From NCBI GenBank assembly GCA_047495785.1, contig JBLDXI010000042.1, forward strand, positions 2,976,001-3,040,000: DNA of 64,000 bases, written 5' to 3'. The notes under the pieces are model-generated. The model worked only from the letters and a program-made list of their open reading frames with translations, ran no database searches and was not told the DNA's origin. Each line of letters starts with the position of its first letter. The stretch's first letter is position 1. Position numbers and translations under genes: made by a program. Origin of the DNA: Lepidodermella squamata. Taxonomy: Eukaryota > Gastrotricha. This document shows, piece after piece, positions 43,628 through 55,370 of the stretch.

Positions 43628-44252
43628 ATGAGAATAGTCGAGAAATTGCTGTTTGCTGTAGCGTCTTTTTACGCCCCATGCGTCTCCGCCATCACCTGTT
43701 ACAACGGAACGACAAGTGATGGCAGCTTCCCTGGTGGGCAATTAAACGGATGTTACGGTTGTACCAAGACTATAACGCGATGGACTAGTGGAACTACTTC
43801 CTACGCCGCTTATGTTTGGGGCGGTTTCGGTTGCACTTGGGCTAATTACAATCAAATTTACACGAATGGCGACCAATATGTTGCTTCATCCGCAAATACC
43901 ATATACGGGACTTGCCAGGTGCCGTATTCGACATTCACGGGCTATTCAAGCGGGCCGACCGTGAATCTTCCGGCGTATCAAAGCGTCAGCAATCAGGTTG
44001 GGTCGAGTACGGTATGTACAGCTACGCAAACTGTCAGCTACTGTAGCAGTACTGATACAAATTACTACGCCAAATGCATATGGTAAAGCAGTTTTTAAAC
44101 CTAAATTTTCCTTAATAAAACTTAATTTTTACAGCTGTACGGATAACTGTAACTCGGCATCGTTTAGATGCAGCGCGACTCGAACAGTTAAATTTGAACT
44201 GGCTCTGTTAACGTTAGCTTTTGGCTTGATTTTCGCAAAGCTAGTCATTTGA
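43628..44252 (+). CDS. GPI-anchored Cys-rich protein of the array, member 6
   Basis: Exons 43628-44082 and 44135-44252 (phase-2 intron) give 190 residues. Signal peptide, ITCYNG, GCYGCTKTITRW, YVWGGFGC, then CICCTDNCNSASFRC across the second intron and a hydrophobic tail (LALLTLAFGLIFAKLVI). Unlike its neighbours it has no intron after GCxxCT: the exon runs straight through, an apparent precise intron loss. AATAAA occurs near 44310. Confidence 0.8.
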
Positions 44253-45285
44253 GCTTGCAATATTTCCCGATTCTATTCTGCTTTCATTGTGCATACACCG
44301 AGTGGTTTGCAAATAAAGAGTCTCGACATTTGAAGCAAAAAAATGCTGGGAAATGAGAAGCTAATAATAAAACAAACGCCTTGGAGCTATGTTGGGGAAA
44401 CGCGCTGGTCATTAGCGTGTCAATTGTTTTAAGGTGGCGATGGTGACCTGCATATTCTGCATGAGCGGTCATCGCACGATATTGGGAGTGGCGCGCGGCA
44501 AGTGAAGCACTAGTAAAGCCGCTGCAAACAACTCCGGGACACGCGTGTTTGTTTACACCAATAATATATTGCCGGATGCTAATAAAGCTAATAGTGCACA
44601 TGGCTTGTCCACAATTGGTAATTTTTCGTTCGATTTTCTTATCCTTAGAGTAAACTGTGGCCCAAAACAAGTATAACTCATTTTTAGTGTGTATAAACAA
44701 CTAAATACCAGCGACACCTTATAGTTTATATGAATTCATTTCCCTACATTTTTGAAAAATACGTTAAGGAAGAATTAGTCTTTGTTCACATGGCTCGCGA
44801 ACAGTTGATATTTTACATCTGTTGTATTTGTGTAAAGATGCCACGTGCCAGACAGGCGCGTCAACTCGAGTCGGCCGCGCGGTGTTTACCCGCTGCCTTA
44901 GGCCGAATAGCCCCGAAAATAGTCGCGCACTTAGGCAGTAATCATTATATTACAGCGCGCGGAACCGCAAAACACTCAACAAGCGGGAAGACAACTGGGC
45001 GCAAACACAAACAACGAAATTTACGCGACGATCAATAATAAGCGGCTCAATTACAACTGCGGACTAATGGATAATATGATAACTTTATTGTTGAAGGTAT
45101 AACACAGTGTTGTTAGCCGCCCGCGCCTATATAGTTTGCTGATGAGCTCGATCTTGTGAGGCGTCGCTTCGCTACCAGGCATTAGCAGCTGTTACATAGG
45201 CAAATAAGGCTATATCATGTCCTCAATGTCGACCAGTCTTCTTAAAATTAGGTTGCATCGCAATAGGTGATATTTTATTCAAAAG
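44253..45285. other. Intergenic region, nothing recognised
   Basis: Frames at 44284-44700 (minus) and 44730-45038 (plus) lack signal peptides and family features. A weak X-box-like GTTACATAGGCAA at 45191-45203 lies 83 bp before array member 7. Confidence 0.4.
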
Positions 45286-45984
45286 ATGGTTTTTGGCCGA
45301 TGGCCAAATGGAGAGGGATTGATTGCTAGCTTGATTGCGATTTTCTTATCATCGATTCTTCCCTGTGTGAGAGGTAATATTCCTTAATTTCGGATCCTGA
45401 ATCAAAATTAACGGTTTTTATAGCAATTACCTGCTACAACTTCACTTCAGCCGATGGACTTTTCTCTTCAACTGCAACTGCCGGCGGATGTCTGGCTTGC
45501 ATGGTTAGTCTTTCGGAATCAGCTTTCAGCTTTTTCGATAGTTATTGCCCTTTTAGAGGTATACGACTATTTACACGACCATACAGCCCTCGACGCGCTA
45601 TACAATGTACCAATGGGCGTGCAGCTTACAACCGTCGACCTCTGTAATGGCACCTGGGACATCTAATGTACCCAAATGCATTGATTCGACTACAACAATT
45701 ACCTACGCCGATGGATCCCTGTACAACAAAGTCTGCACATGCTGCTCGAATTTGTTAGAAATCTCTTTATTCAATCATACCGCGACTGAAATTTATTTTC
45801 TTTTAGATGTAATTCTGATGATTTTTGCAAGCCAAATCCTAACGAGAATCCCGATACTGCCGGTATGGCTGATGTGAAATGTCTCGTTGGAAAGGCATAT
45901 TCTAACATTCCTGCCCGTGGCCTAAACTTTTTTCACTGCATGATGAGCTTATCTGCAGTTTCTTTACTTGCTCGGATATTATAG
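45286..45984 (+). CDS. Cys-rich protein of the array, member 7
   Basis: Exons 45286-45373, 45424-45503, 45557-45753 and 45807-45984 give 180 residues. Signal peptide (LIASLIAIFLSSILPCV), ITCYNF, GGCLACM, RYTTIYTT after the intron, MYQWAC, and CTCCSN joined to LCNSDDFC. The hydrophobic end (CMMSLSAVSLLARIL) is short, so GPI anchoring is uncertain. The last join was set by phase and by restoring the CTCCxxxCN signature. AATAAA follows at 46055-46060. The YQWxC variant links it to members 8-10. Confidence 0.7.
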
Positions 45985-46587
45985 ATCTACTTTCGACCTA
46001 CATCCTCCTGTCTCCACATTTTCGACACAGTTAATACCTAATGAATTACGAGACAATAAATAAATTCTTCTTCTCGAAAATGTTGTTTTCATTATAGTGC
46101 AGAGTAACATTGGCGAAAGTGACATTGATGTATATTGGCTAGCATCACGTATCACGTATCTATTGTATTTCTTCAATTAAAGATCTCAGACGTGGCCCCC
46201 TTCGACGTCTCGCTGCAAGCTGTCTCGTGACATTTGTTCAATTATATAACCTAGACATGGTCCCCTTTGAAGTAAACAACCTGATTTTGCATCCCCCTGT
46301 AGCCTATAGATTACCCAGTGAACCTCCCGGGTGTCTAAATCGAAGTCGATTTTAGCCATGTCTGATAAAAAAACAGACACTGATAATGAGTTCTTGATAA
46401 AATAATTGAACTCAAAACCATAAACTCGAATCTGACATAAATCATAATATTCCGTGGCTAGCGTGCCTGTAACAAATTTTGCATGACTCGTCCAGCAAGG
46501 AGACATGATTAACTTGCTTATAAAGGGGCGCAATTTTGAGACCAAGCGTTAATTCTTGACGATTTCAATCTTGATATTTCCTATAAA

Positions 46588-46866
46588 ATGCCTAAATTAT
46601 TTCGCATTTTCTCCGAATGGGTGATTGATGTTACTGTGAAAATCAAATCGCCAACCAAGTGTCGAGGCTACGACTACGATCGACGACGTTTGCCAATCCA
46701 AACCCCAGCATCGGCTTATGATTTGCACTATAGGAGAGCCGTTCGCCGTAAATCGGACTCCCTGGGTTGCGATGACGCGACAACGTATCATTCGTCAAAT
46801 GGTGACAAATCATCACAGTTCAATTTCACGTCCCGGCGACATTCTTACAAACAATGGTCCTTGTAA
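46588..46866 (+). CDS. Trp-motif basic protein, member 3
   Basis: Intronless, 92 residues. It starts MPKLFRIFSEWVIDVTVKIK, the most compact form of the family motif, followed by basic, Tyr/Arg/Ser-rich sequence (DYDRRRLP, RRKSDSLGC, SRRHSYKQWS). It closely matches the start of the gene at 62204-62437 (MPLFNRMVEWVIDAVVFAK). No signal peptide. Not a recognised family. The preceding stretch 45985-46587 has no gene. Confidence 0.6.
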   Translation: MPKLFRIFSEWVIDVTVKIKSPTKCRGYDYDRRRLPIQTPASAYDLHYRRAVRRKSDSLGCDDATTYHSSNGDKSSQFNFTSRRHSYKQWSL

Positions 46867-47672
46867 ACGGTATAGCATAATAATCTATTGTTTTTTAATG
46901 TTTTTGATGACAATTATTCATGATTCGGCAATATTAAAATCCAATCGCTATTATTCAATTTCTCTTGTATTGTTCTCGGTATGTCTCTCGGTGCGAAAAA
47001 TTACGGTCAGCATCATCCGAAGTCCGTGATCGGGGCCGGCTAATTTTGACTTAGGTCATCAAAGTTTGGTAATCGCATATTACTGCAGCCTTAACAGCTC
47101 CATCAAAGTTTTCAAAATAGCCCCTTAATCTCCCTTAATTTTCAGCAGTGTTACCCGTCAGCTGAAGAGTCGACCTTCAGAATGTTGAGTGCGTTGATCT
47201 ATCATAGATCAAGTCCGTGATCGAAAATATTGGGGTCTCGGAATAACTATGTCCTTGAAGTCACTGGTGTCGATGTCTGCATTATTTACCATCATTTTAC
47301 GAGTTTGCCAAAGTAAATAGGAATCTTCAAAAATATCACGATTTGAAAGCCTTGAAAGCAACTATACTGTCTCTATGATACACTCAACACATTTAGTTAA
47401 CCTCCTTTTACGAAAAAAATTGAAAATTCCAACAATCATCCTTTTACTGAAGCATCAACATTGAGATAGATTGAAACAAGTTTCACCAGATAACAGCATT
47501 CAAATAAGAGGTAGCTGCAGCTTCCTCAACCCATCTCCGCGAAACTGATTGCCAGAAATAAATGCACTCATAGCATCATTTAACATCATTGGCGGGATTT
47601 TATGCTTTAACAGGTTTTAAGAGTTGAGACCATGTTATCAGTAGCAGCCTTAATATTATATGGTATTGGCAA
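46867..47672. other. Intergenic region, nothing recognised
   Basis: AT-rich, convergent between the Trp-motif genes at 46.6 and 47.7 kb. No repeat or gene is supported. Confidence 0.45.
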
Positions 47673-48332
47673 TCAATCAGCCCGCTCTTCCAGCTCTGAA
47701 ATGGTTGCAAGCTGTCGAAGCACTGAAACCTGGACGTAGAGGACGCCGTGGAGACGGCTGCCAGTCGAAGCGATGACATCATCAGGAGTCGCGACATAGA
47801 CCAGTTCGTCGGGAGATCGGCTTGAGGCTGATTCTCCAGTGATGAGGCGAAGGCTTTCTTTCAGCTTCCGACGCATGTCGCTTTTGCCGATGTCGTCGAC
47901 GAGGTTCGGCCGCAGCATGGCCGATTCTTGAGCAACTGCCGCCACAACAGCAGCCGCGTTGTAGCCACTCACGCGGTCGCACCGAGGCGATGAAAGCGCT
48001 TGGAGTTGTTGCGAGGTAAAGCCAGCTTGCCTTGTCTGCTGACCAGGAGTTCTCTGTTGCTTTTCCGATTCTTGCTGTTGAGCCCGTGCTTGTTCGGCTT
48101 TGTTCTTCTGGTTGTTATTACAGGCCTTGCGGAAGAGGCGGAAACTGGAGAGGCTCCATGGTTTCGGGTTTTCACCGTCGCACGGTGGGATGGTACTTGG
48201 CGAGATTACCGCTGTCTTTTTCACGTTTTCAACGTTCCTTTTCGCAGATCTAGCTTCGAATGAGTAAATGAGCCATTTGACAAAACGGCGCATGATTTGC
48301 TTCTTCACAGATCCGTGCAGCGACAAATCCAT
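47673..48332 (-). CDS. Trp-motif basic protein, member 4
   Basis: Intronless, 219 residues. The motif region is MRRFVKWLIYSFEARSAKR (residues about 14-32), aligning with RFVEWLVDVIVQIKS of member 1. A Gln-rich stretch follows (QQQESEKQQ, QQTRQ), then KLKESLRLITGES and a C-terminal segment (RLHGVLYVQVSVLRQLATIS) of hydrophobic and charged residues. Not a known family to me. The Gln-rich part suggests a disordered linker. Intracellular location is inferred from the absence of a signal peptide. Confidence 0.6.
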   Translation of the reverse strand: MDLSLHGSVKKQIMRRFVKWLIYSFEARSAKRNVENVKKTAVISPSTIPPCDGENPKPWSLSSFRLFRKACNNNQKNKAEQARAQQQESEKQQRTPGQQTRQAGFTSQQLQALSSPRCDRVSGYNAAAVVAAVAQESAMLRPNLVDDIGKSDMRRKLKESLRLITGESASSRSPDELVYVATPDDVIASTGSRLHGVLYVQVSVLRQLATISELEERAD

Positions 48333-51300
48333 TTATGCAGTTTTCAAACTTATAAGCGATCTACGTGAGAAAAATAGCGCAATGATTAAAGAGGGTGGGG
48401 ATTGTTGAAGAGTGAAGTTTCACACCTATCATCGTAATAGAAAACTAAGGTCTGGCACAATCAAGAGTTGGTGAACTCTCTAGAAGAGACATTTTCTTAT
48501 CACCGTGATACTGCCGTAAACTGTTTGCAGAGGGGGTGATGTTATGCACTTATCGCGTAACCTTTGTTAGCTTAGCGCAACGGCGGTAGGCCCAATTATT
48601 AGTTATATCAGTAAACTTGTTATTTCTGAGTTATATCAGAATCCTTGAAAATTAGGTGTTCCGTGGTTTCCGGAAGAAGGTTAAAATATTGTCATCGAAA
48701 AAGGTTAAAAGACAAAAAGCTGCATCGAAATTAAAAAAGCATCAGCGAATTGTTTATCAGTTATTTTACGGTACGAAGAATTACAGTTGTGTTATCCGGC
48801 TGGCTCAGAAACTACAATTGCTGGTCACCGTACTAGCGAAGACGAAAAAGGGAGAAAACAATTAGCCTGTTTTGGCTCAATAACACTATGAGCATGTCTG
48901 TAGTATAAAATGCAAAAATTCGATAAGATTTAGCGCTCACGAATTTCAAAAAACATCTCACTGATTAGATAAGGCTTCGCGCAACAGAAAAGGATAAAGG
49001 ATTGAAAAAGCGATCAATGCGCGCGCTCATATGCAGGCAACTGCCGTCTGTACGACATTAAGGTAAAAAAAGTACTCGGGCGAACTATACAATGGCTGGG
49101 TACAGCAGTACTCAGAAGGCGGGGTCACAATGGCCGCGACTGAATTCTGTGAAAAGAAAAACTCGGCTATTCTCATGCCTTCTTGACGAAACGAGTGGCA
49201 AAAAATCTGGGCAAATAAGCGCTCGCGAACAGTAGCTATGCATTGTCTACAACTTGAGAGTTGTGCATTAGCGTCACTGCGTCAAGTTAGCCTGTTACAC
49301 AATGGCGCTTACATTTTTTCATATAGTGTCAATATCATGAGCCAAAGGCGTATGCCGTATGTGTATAACGCAGATTCAAATCGCTAAGCAAACGTTGCGG
49401 TTCAGCGATACATTGAGATGAGCGGATTTTAGGTGGGTTTTTTTCAGAAGTGAACCTGAAGCGAAATCCTGAGTTTAAATACGTGCTCTTCGCACTTAGA
49501 AAGAACTCTTGGCGCGCAGCTGTGTAAACGTGGCGCCATTGTAAATGATACTTGTAGAAAATGCTGGAAATCTTAAATGATCTGGGGTGGAGAGGGCCCA
49601 CGAAATGTTGATTCGCGAAGTGTCACGCATGCGTCATTTTTATGAAATTCTGCCAAAACGCGTGTTTTCCCGGATTTTTATTATCTTAAAAGTTTTGTGA
49701 CGCAGGCCATCAAGAAAATTATAGCTCCTGATTCGAGGTATTCATTTCCCAGATTCGACTGCGCATAGGGGAAAATATAGGCCCCAGAATTGCCCACTGG
49801 GAAATATATTGAGATATAGAATTTTCAAGACAAATTCGCAATCAGACAATCAGTAATTTTAGCTTTCACTAAAACTCTGCAGGATAGATGATTTAATATA
49901 GGCCTATAAGACTCCGTGAAAATTGACATTTCGCCGTAATTCAATGTGCTCGGATTCACCTAACGAACCGTGAACGAGTGTCGGCGGGGTCTCAGTCGAT
50001 CCACATTTTGTCGCAATCTTTAAAAATTAGTTTACTGAGCGCGCAAATGCTGTCATATAGTTCAAAATTTAGGACCACGCGTCCTGTTGACGCTGGTTAC
50101 ATTGAATAAACATGGGATAGATTCTGAGAAGTGAAATATCACGTTAATCATAATAGACAGAAGTGGTATGAATTGGTCACGAGGAATTGTCTAAAATTGA
50201 GAACCCCAGAGGCTTTAGAGTGGCACTTAAGACGAAGTACAAGTTATATCGCAAGATTATTTTTAGCGCAAGTGACAGCCTAATCAATAAAACGCGATAA
50301 TGTGCTGATATGCCAATTTTATTAGACCCGCGCTTTGTCGCAAGGCAAAATAATGGCCTATGGCCAACAAAACATGTTTATAAGAAAATGCGAGTAAACA
50401 AAGAATTTCGTCGGTTCGCAGACTTATAATACATGATGATTGCTATTAGCAATAATATGGCGCGTATAGGTGTGTCTGAAATTCGAAACTTGATCACGCG
50501 GCACTCATGTCACTCGTACAATTAATCTCGGTGCGAATCGTGCTCAATTCGCCATGATGATGATGATGAGCTGTTAGGAACAACTTTTAGCGAGTTTATG
50601 ATGATGACAAAAACGGATATCGACTAGCCGGCAATATGTTATTCTTCTGACTGTAAAATTTCACAGAGAGAAGCACAGCCGGTGTGAGACGTATAGGTTT
50701 TTTTGTAGTTTGTTATTATTTTTCCTCATGATCGGCGACGAGTGCAAGTTTCGCTGTCCATCAGTTTAGCGTTTTTTCCGATAAAATAATAATAATATAT
50801 TATTATGCGCGAGCGCTCGCGCATCTTTTTAAGCTTGTTCCTTTCTCGGTGCAAAGTTTTCAGCGCGTGCTGGTCGCTGCGTCCGTCATCCACCCTAATA
50901 TTAGTATTCACAAAAGCGCGTCGATATTTTACGCGCGCCGCGGGCATGCAAAAATAAAGAGCCTTCTCTCCCTCATTTTGCATGCCGCTCGCGTTTCCGA
51001 TGTGGACAGAAGGAACGACCTAGTCGCTAGACGGTCAAATCTTTTGCGAGGAAAACAAATCCATCACCTTATCTCTAATTTGCGACAATTTGGTGTGAGA
51101 TTTGTCTAATAACTCACGGTTCAAATTAACGCTAGAAAAACATGCGGATGATCGAAGTATAAGATTTCCTGACGTAAAGTGTAAAACTAATAAACAACTA
51201 AATATCGTGTTTAATATTTCGCCTGCCTGCGCACCGAGTGTTTACATTCCGCCCAGCTGAAAACACACCTTATCGAAGTGAAAAAAAATCATCGACCGGT

Positions 51301-51417
51301 TGCTAAAATGCACGTGTTTATTATTTGTAAAACCTGTATACAAATGCAATTATAAACGAATAAAAAACCGGCTAAAATTGGTATGATGTATCTATCAGAT
51401 TTGTTTAGGATCAAAGT
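48333..51417. other. 3-kb intergenic region, no gene supported
   Basis: The largest gap in the window. Frames at 48656-48865, 49335-49601, 50726-50983 and 50849-51109 lack starts, signal peptides or family features. It contains the perfect palindrome at 50805-50824. Confidence 0.45.
50805..50824. repeat. Perfect 20-bp palindrome
   Basis: ATGCGCGAGCGCTCGCGCAT equals its own reverse complement and is far more GC-rich than the AT-rich flank (runs of ATTATTAT). Possible binding site or cruciform. Confidence 0.7.
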
Positions 51418-52149
51418 TCAGCCAAACAGCTTGCTCGGTCTTGAACTAACAGCGGCACCTGGATCTGAGAAACGGCTTTTCAGCTTTTCCAAACTGGCTT
51501 TCGCAACGAATGCAGTTTTCAGCAGGATACCGCCTTTAAGTCTCGTAATCACTACCGTCGTGTCCTTCCATTCTCGCGGCATTTTCTCCGTGCTGATGAA
51601 CGGCATGGAAACAGTCCGTGTTAGGGGGTTGCTCTTTGTTGAAGTTCGTTTACTTTCGACTTTTGCCACCGGGGCCTTTGAGGTAGAATCGTCAATAGCT
51701 TGCTGGTACCGAGCTTTGCTTTGTTTCCGACTTCCCTGTCCGCAGCACTTCTTGCTACAGTTACATAAAGGATAGCTGTTCATGGTGTTGACGTCACCGG
51801 CAGTGCTGGCTCGTTTCCATTTCTTGACTCCATCCTTGACAGAACAGGACAAAATCGCCGGTGTTGACGATTTCTTGTAACAATTGCTTTGCTGGAGAAG
51901 GTAGCGCTTGAGTATGAAGACGTAAGTCTCAATCTCCTTCTCAACTGCTTTCCTCGCTTCGACGTCGTCGAGTGAACTAGAACGTATTTCCGAGGCGATC
52001 ATGATATTTAGTGTTAAAAATATTCCTATGAAAAATATGGAAAATCCTTTATCAGTGAATGTTCTAAAACTAGACAAAATAGAAGCTTCGTTTGATGAAC
52101 TGGAGGTACAGCGCGGTACGTTCGAAGCAATTATGTCAAAGAGATGCAT
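51418..52149 (-). CDS. Basic cysteine-cluster protein, possible Trp-motif relative
   Basis: Intronless frame of 243 codons; Met50 (52002, MIASEIRSSS) is a likely alternative start giving 194 residues. It has a helical IETYVFILKRYLLQQ segment, a cysteine cluster CNCSKKCCG, basic linkers, RTVSMPF, and a C-terminal ITRLKGGILLKTAFVAKASL. The cysteine cluster resembles the CxCxxC of Trp-motif members 1 and 2, and the tail resembles RLHGVLYVQV of member 4. There is no Trp at the motif position, so membership is tentative. Confidence 0.5.
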   Translation of the reverse strand: MHLFDIIASNVPRCTSSSSNEASILSSFRTFTDKGFSIFFIGIFLTLNIMIASEIRSSSLDDVEARKAVEKEIETYVFILKRYLLQQSNCYKKSSTPAILSCSVKDGVKKWKRASTAGDVNTMNSYPLCNCSKKCCGQGSRKQSKARYQQAIDDSTSKAPVAKVESKRTSTKSNPLTRTVSMPFISTEKMPREWKDTTVVITRLKGGILLKTAFVAKASLEKLKSRFSDPGAAVSSRPSKLFG

Positions 52150-53367
52150 GGCTGAAAATTATTTCGGGAAAACCATTATAATGGTAACCAGGAATAGCTT
52201 ATTAGATCATCACGCTCATTAAACCTAATTTTATGCCAGGGTCTAGCCGGTGATTTCATGTAGGATGTTCCAAGTATGGATGGGATGTCAGTTCGATAAT
52301 TGACATCGAGTGAGTGTCTATTTGACAGTTACATTATAACCTTCATAATCGAATGAAACATCGAAAACAGAAAAAATATGAGAATTGATGCGAGTAAGCT
52401 TGAAAATTCGGAGGCGAGGTTTTTGCAAATGGCAGACAGCTAGCTGAAACGACACATTTTATTCGCTGAAAATTTCATCGTCCTCGAAAATGAGGTACAC
52501 ATTCTTGCTGTATTATGACGTTTTCGAACTCATATAAAGCGTCATCAAAACACAGGTGCAGTGAATCATCTCAAGTGATTGGATATACAGCTCCCGTATA
52601 CTCCGCAATCGCCAGGTTTCCGCCCGTTCCATTAATCAAGCTGGATTTACTAAAAACCTTCCACACATCCTTACTTGCCGCTTAATTAATTAGCGGCGGG
52701 TAATGAGTAATGTACCATGAATGCGGCGAGAAATATAGGACATATGATATAAGATATTTTGTCCCAGCAATCAGAACATCTCCCGGCAAGTTAAGGATTC
52801 GTGGTAAGGATTTGACACTAGGAATTGCTTAAGGCCTCGGGTCATTCGTATGGACAAATTAGCATCTTCCTTAAGGCGTGAAGTATATTTTGTGACGCGT
52901 AGGAATGGAACAACAGGCTAATAGAATCGGATTAGAAGGCCTATTTATAGTTTATTTTTTACATTTTGTCTATTATTTTTAATCAAAAGCACGTGATGGC
53001 AGCCGCCATGTTAATACCCAGATTTCAGGAATACTTTTATCCATGGTGCTTAATTTAGTTAGCTATTATATTATTCATAGCACAACTTATTGTGTCACAG
53101 TCATGTGAGAGACGGCTTGCCGTTGTGAGACTGAGCTAACAATAATGCGGCTGCTACTAACTAAACGTAGGCAGAATGCATTTCCTGATTAATGGGCTAA
53201 TGACCATCAAACACTTCCCTGGTCGCACGGGCGTGGCATTAAACAATGTCCCATCATTTGCGCGTATACCTATATTAGGAAATAGATAAGTTGTGGTAAA
53301 ATATGGGTGGCATAACCTTGACATGCTTAGCGATGCGAGAACGGCGTTATTCCCGCAGGCCACAACA
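52150..53367. other. Intergenic region, nothing recognised
   Basis: AT-rich, no gene or repeat supported. Presumed promoter of array member 8 near its end. Confidence 0.45.
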
Positions 53368-54028
53368 ATGCCTCGAGTAACAACGATGATTTTTGCTTTT
53401 CTGTATTTCGCCTTATTTAGCTCCTTTAGGGTAGCTTCCGCGTTGAATTGTTACATTTACTACTCCCTTGATGGAAGTTTTTCTGCTGAGAAGGCAAAGA
53501 ATGCGACTGGCTGTACCTCATGCACGGTAAGCTTCATAATGTCATGAAATTGACCGCTAATGAATCAATATTTTTCAAGAAATTAACTGCGAAATACCTC
53601 AATAAAAATGGGCTAACCTACAACATGTACCAATGGTCCTGTGGGGCATCGATGGCTGTTGACCTGAATGCGGCTCCTGGACCAACTCAAATCGTAGATT
53701 TGGAAACAAATTCAACCAGTACCAATAAAACCGTGGTGGTCGTTGCGCCATGCGTACCTGTAACGACAATTTCACATTACCAGGACGGTAGCATGTACTC
53801 TGCGATGTGCGCCTGCTGCAAAGGTAAGACTTCGCTCATTTGCTCAACCTGAAACGAGGAATTTTGATCACAGACTTATGCAATGGTCCGGAGTTCGAGT
53901 GCCAATGTGCAAAAAACGATGCTGGCATGTCAACTCAGCGGAAGAAAAACGGCTTCTGGGGCTACGCAATATTATACCTATCGACCTGGTGTTTCACAGC
54001 ACTGGCAGTCGCCGTCACTATCTTGTAG
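53368..54028 (+). CDS. Membrane-anchored Cys-rich protein of the array, member 8
   Basis: Exons 53368-53526, 53580-53823 and 53874-54028 give 185 residues. Signal peptide (MIFAFLYFALFSSFRVASA), LNCYIY, GCTSCT, KLTAKYLNKNG after the intron, MYQWSC, CACCKDLCNGPEFEC and a hydrophobic tail (YAILYLSTWCFTALAVAVTI). Member of the YQWxC subgroup with members 7, 10 and, more distantly, 9 and 11. Its ATG was chosen for the signal peptide; an upstream in-frame Met exists at 53293. Confidence 0.75.
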
Positions 54029-54114
54029 CGATTAAGCCAACCTGCTGCCAAAAAAAAAGAATTCAACGCATTGAAAAAGGATGAGACCGAAATTAACCTT
54101 TTTTGATCCGTAAT

Positions 54115-54120
54115 AATAAA
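54115..54120 (+). terminator. AATAAA directly before the next start codon
   Basis: AATAAA ends one base before the ATG of array member 9 and 86 nt after the stop of member 8, as in tightly spaced, possibly polycistronic genes. Confidence 0.4.
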
Positions 54121-54909
54121 ATGGAGAAACATGACGTCGTTTTATTTGCTTTTTTGGCTTCCTGTACGATCCTGGCGATTCGCATAGGTATCTATAGATT
54201 TAGCCGAAAACTTAGAGTTCAAGTGTAAATATAGTTAGCGCTATTGATTGCCATGATGCGACATCGATGGGTGGGAGCATGTCCCGGGCTGTGATGGCGA
54301 CTAACTGCACCAGCTGCTTGGTATACTTTCTATGCATTCATTATCGCTAAATTATTCCGTTATCATTCCATACTCAGAAAATGGTTACATCCTCCCTGCC
54401 AACCGGAGCCAATGGAGCTAGACTTACCGTTTACAATTGGGCTTGTCTAACTGAACTCTCGGGGCCACCAAACCCGCGTGAAATCGCCTCAGTTTTGATT
54501 TTAGCCGCGAGTGTTAACAAAACAAATGCATTGCCTGTCATTGGAGTTTCAAACAACGCTACTGGTAAATGCTTCCCGACTGTTGTAAGCAGTACAATAT
54601 CCGATGGAACATTCATGATGGCTTGTACCTGCTGTGAGGTTAGCATCAATCCAGTCCCTTTTTCCATTCAGGGTATTTTTTTTATAATTTTTTCAGGACA
54701 ATTGCAATGGGAGGCCGACATTTTGTGCCTCTCAAAATGGTATAACTGGCTGCACGTTCGATCAGCTGTATCAAAACGCAACCAACACAACTAGGAGTTC
54801 GAATGCTAGTACGATACGTTGGCTTTCAGTTTCACCAGCTGCAAATCCTAACAACGCAAGAGCCTTGTTTGCGAAAGTTCCCCTATCCGAAGTTACGATG
54901 AAGCCTTGA
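54121..54909 (+). CDS. Secreted Cys-rich protein of the array, member 9
   Basis: Exons 54121-54187, 54235-54320, 54378-54638 and 54697-54909 join in phase to 208 residues. Signal peptide (VVLFAFLASCTILAIRI), AIDCHD, NCTSCL, KMVTSSLPTGANG after the intron, VYNWAC, then CTCCEDNCNGRPTFC. After the signature comes a further 60-residue polar tail with one more Cys (GCTFDQLYQ) and no hydrophobic segment, so it should be secreted. It starts 92 bp after member 8. Confidence 0.75.
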
Positions 54910-55370
54910 TTTTCGGTTATTTACGCAAATAAATTCCTACGACTAATATTGTTTTTTATTGTGCGTCAAAAATGCCTGATGTAATTGCTTATTCATCCGT
55001 GTTTAGGACCGGAAGTGATTATCCTGTCCTTTCCAGTTCTCGAAGTTGTCGCGGTGATTAAGCTGACCTGGAAGAAAATGGCGAGAAAAAACATCACGCA
55101 AAGCTGAATTTTGGCATCGCACATATGCGTCACCACTTAGCGCAGCGGATATTGATCTGACGCTCTTTAGCCGTCTATTACTACATGATCCTCATCATGA
55201 TGGTTAAATACTACGCGATAAATGTTTGCACTTCGTAGGATGCTGATTATTGTTTTCATTTCCCTTTACTACCAATAAGCAATGATTATTCCATGTCGAC
55301 CAGTTATAAGTATAATCAATTTTCAGGTTAATAGTTTGTTGTTTTGCCCCAAGTTCTTTCGGACTAAAAA
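54910..55370. other. Intergenic region, nothing recognised
   Basis: AT-rich gap between array members 9 and 10, no feature supported. Confidence 0.45.

Noticed and set aside
44284-45038. Frames on both strands between array members 6 and 7
   Set aside because: No signal peptide, cysteine pattern or splice partners.
48656-48865. Lys-rich frame of 69 codons
   Set aside because: It opens with GTG, not ATG, has no splice context and no family resemblance; not credible for a eukaryote.
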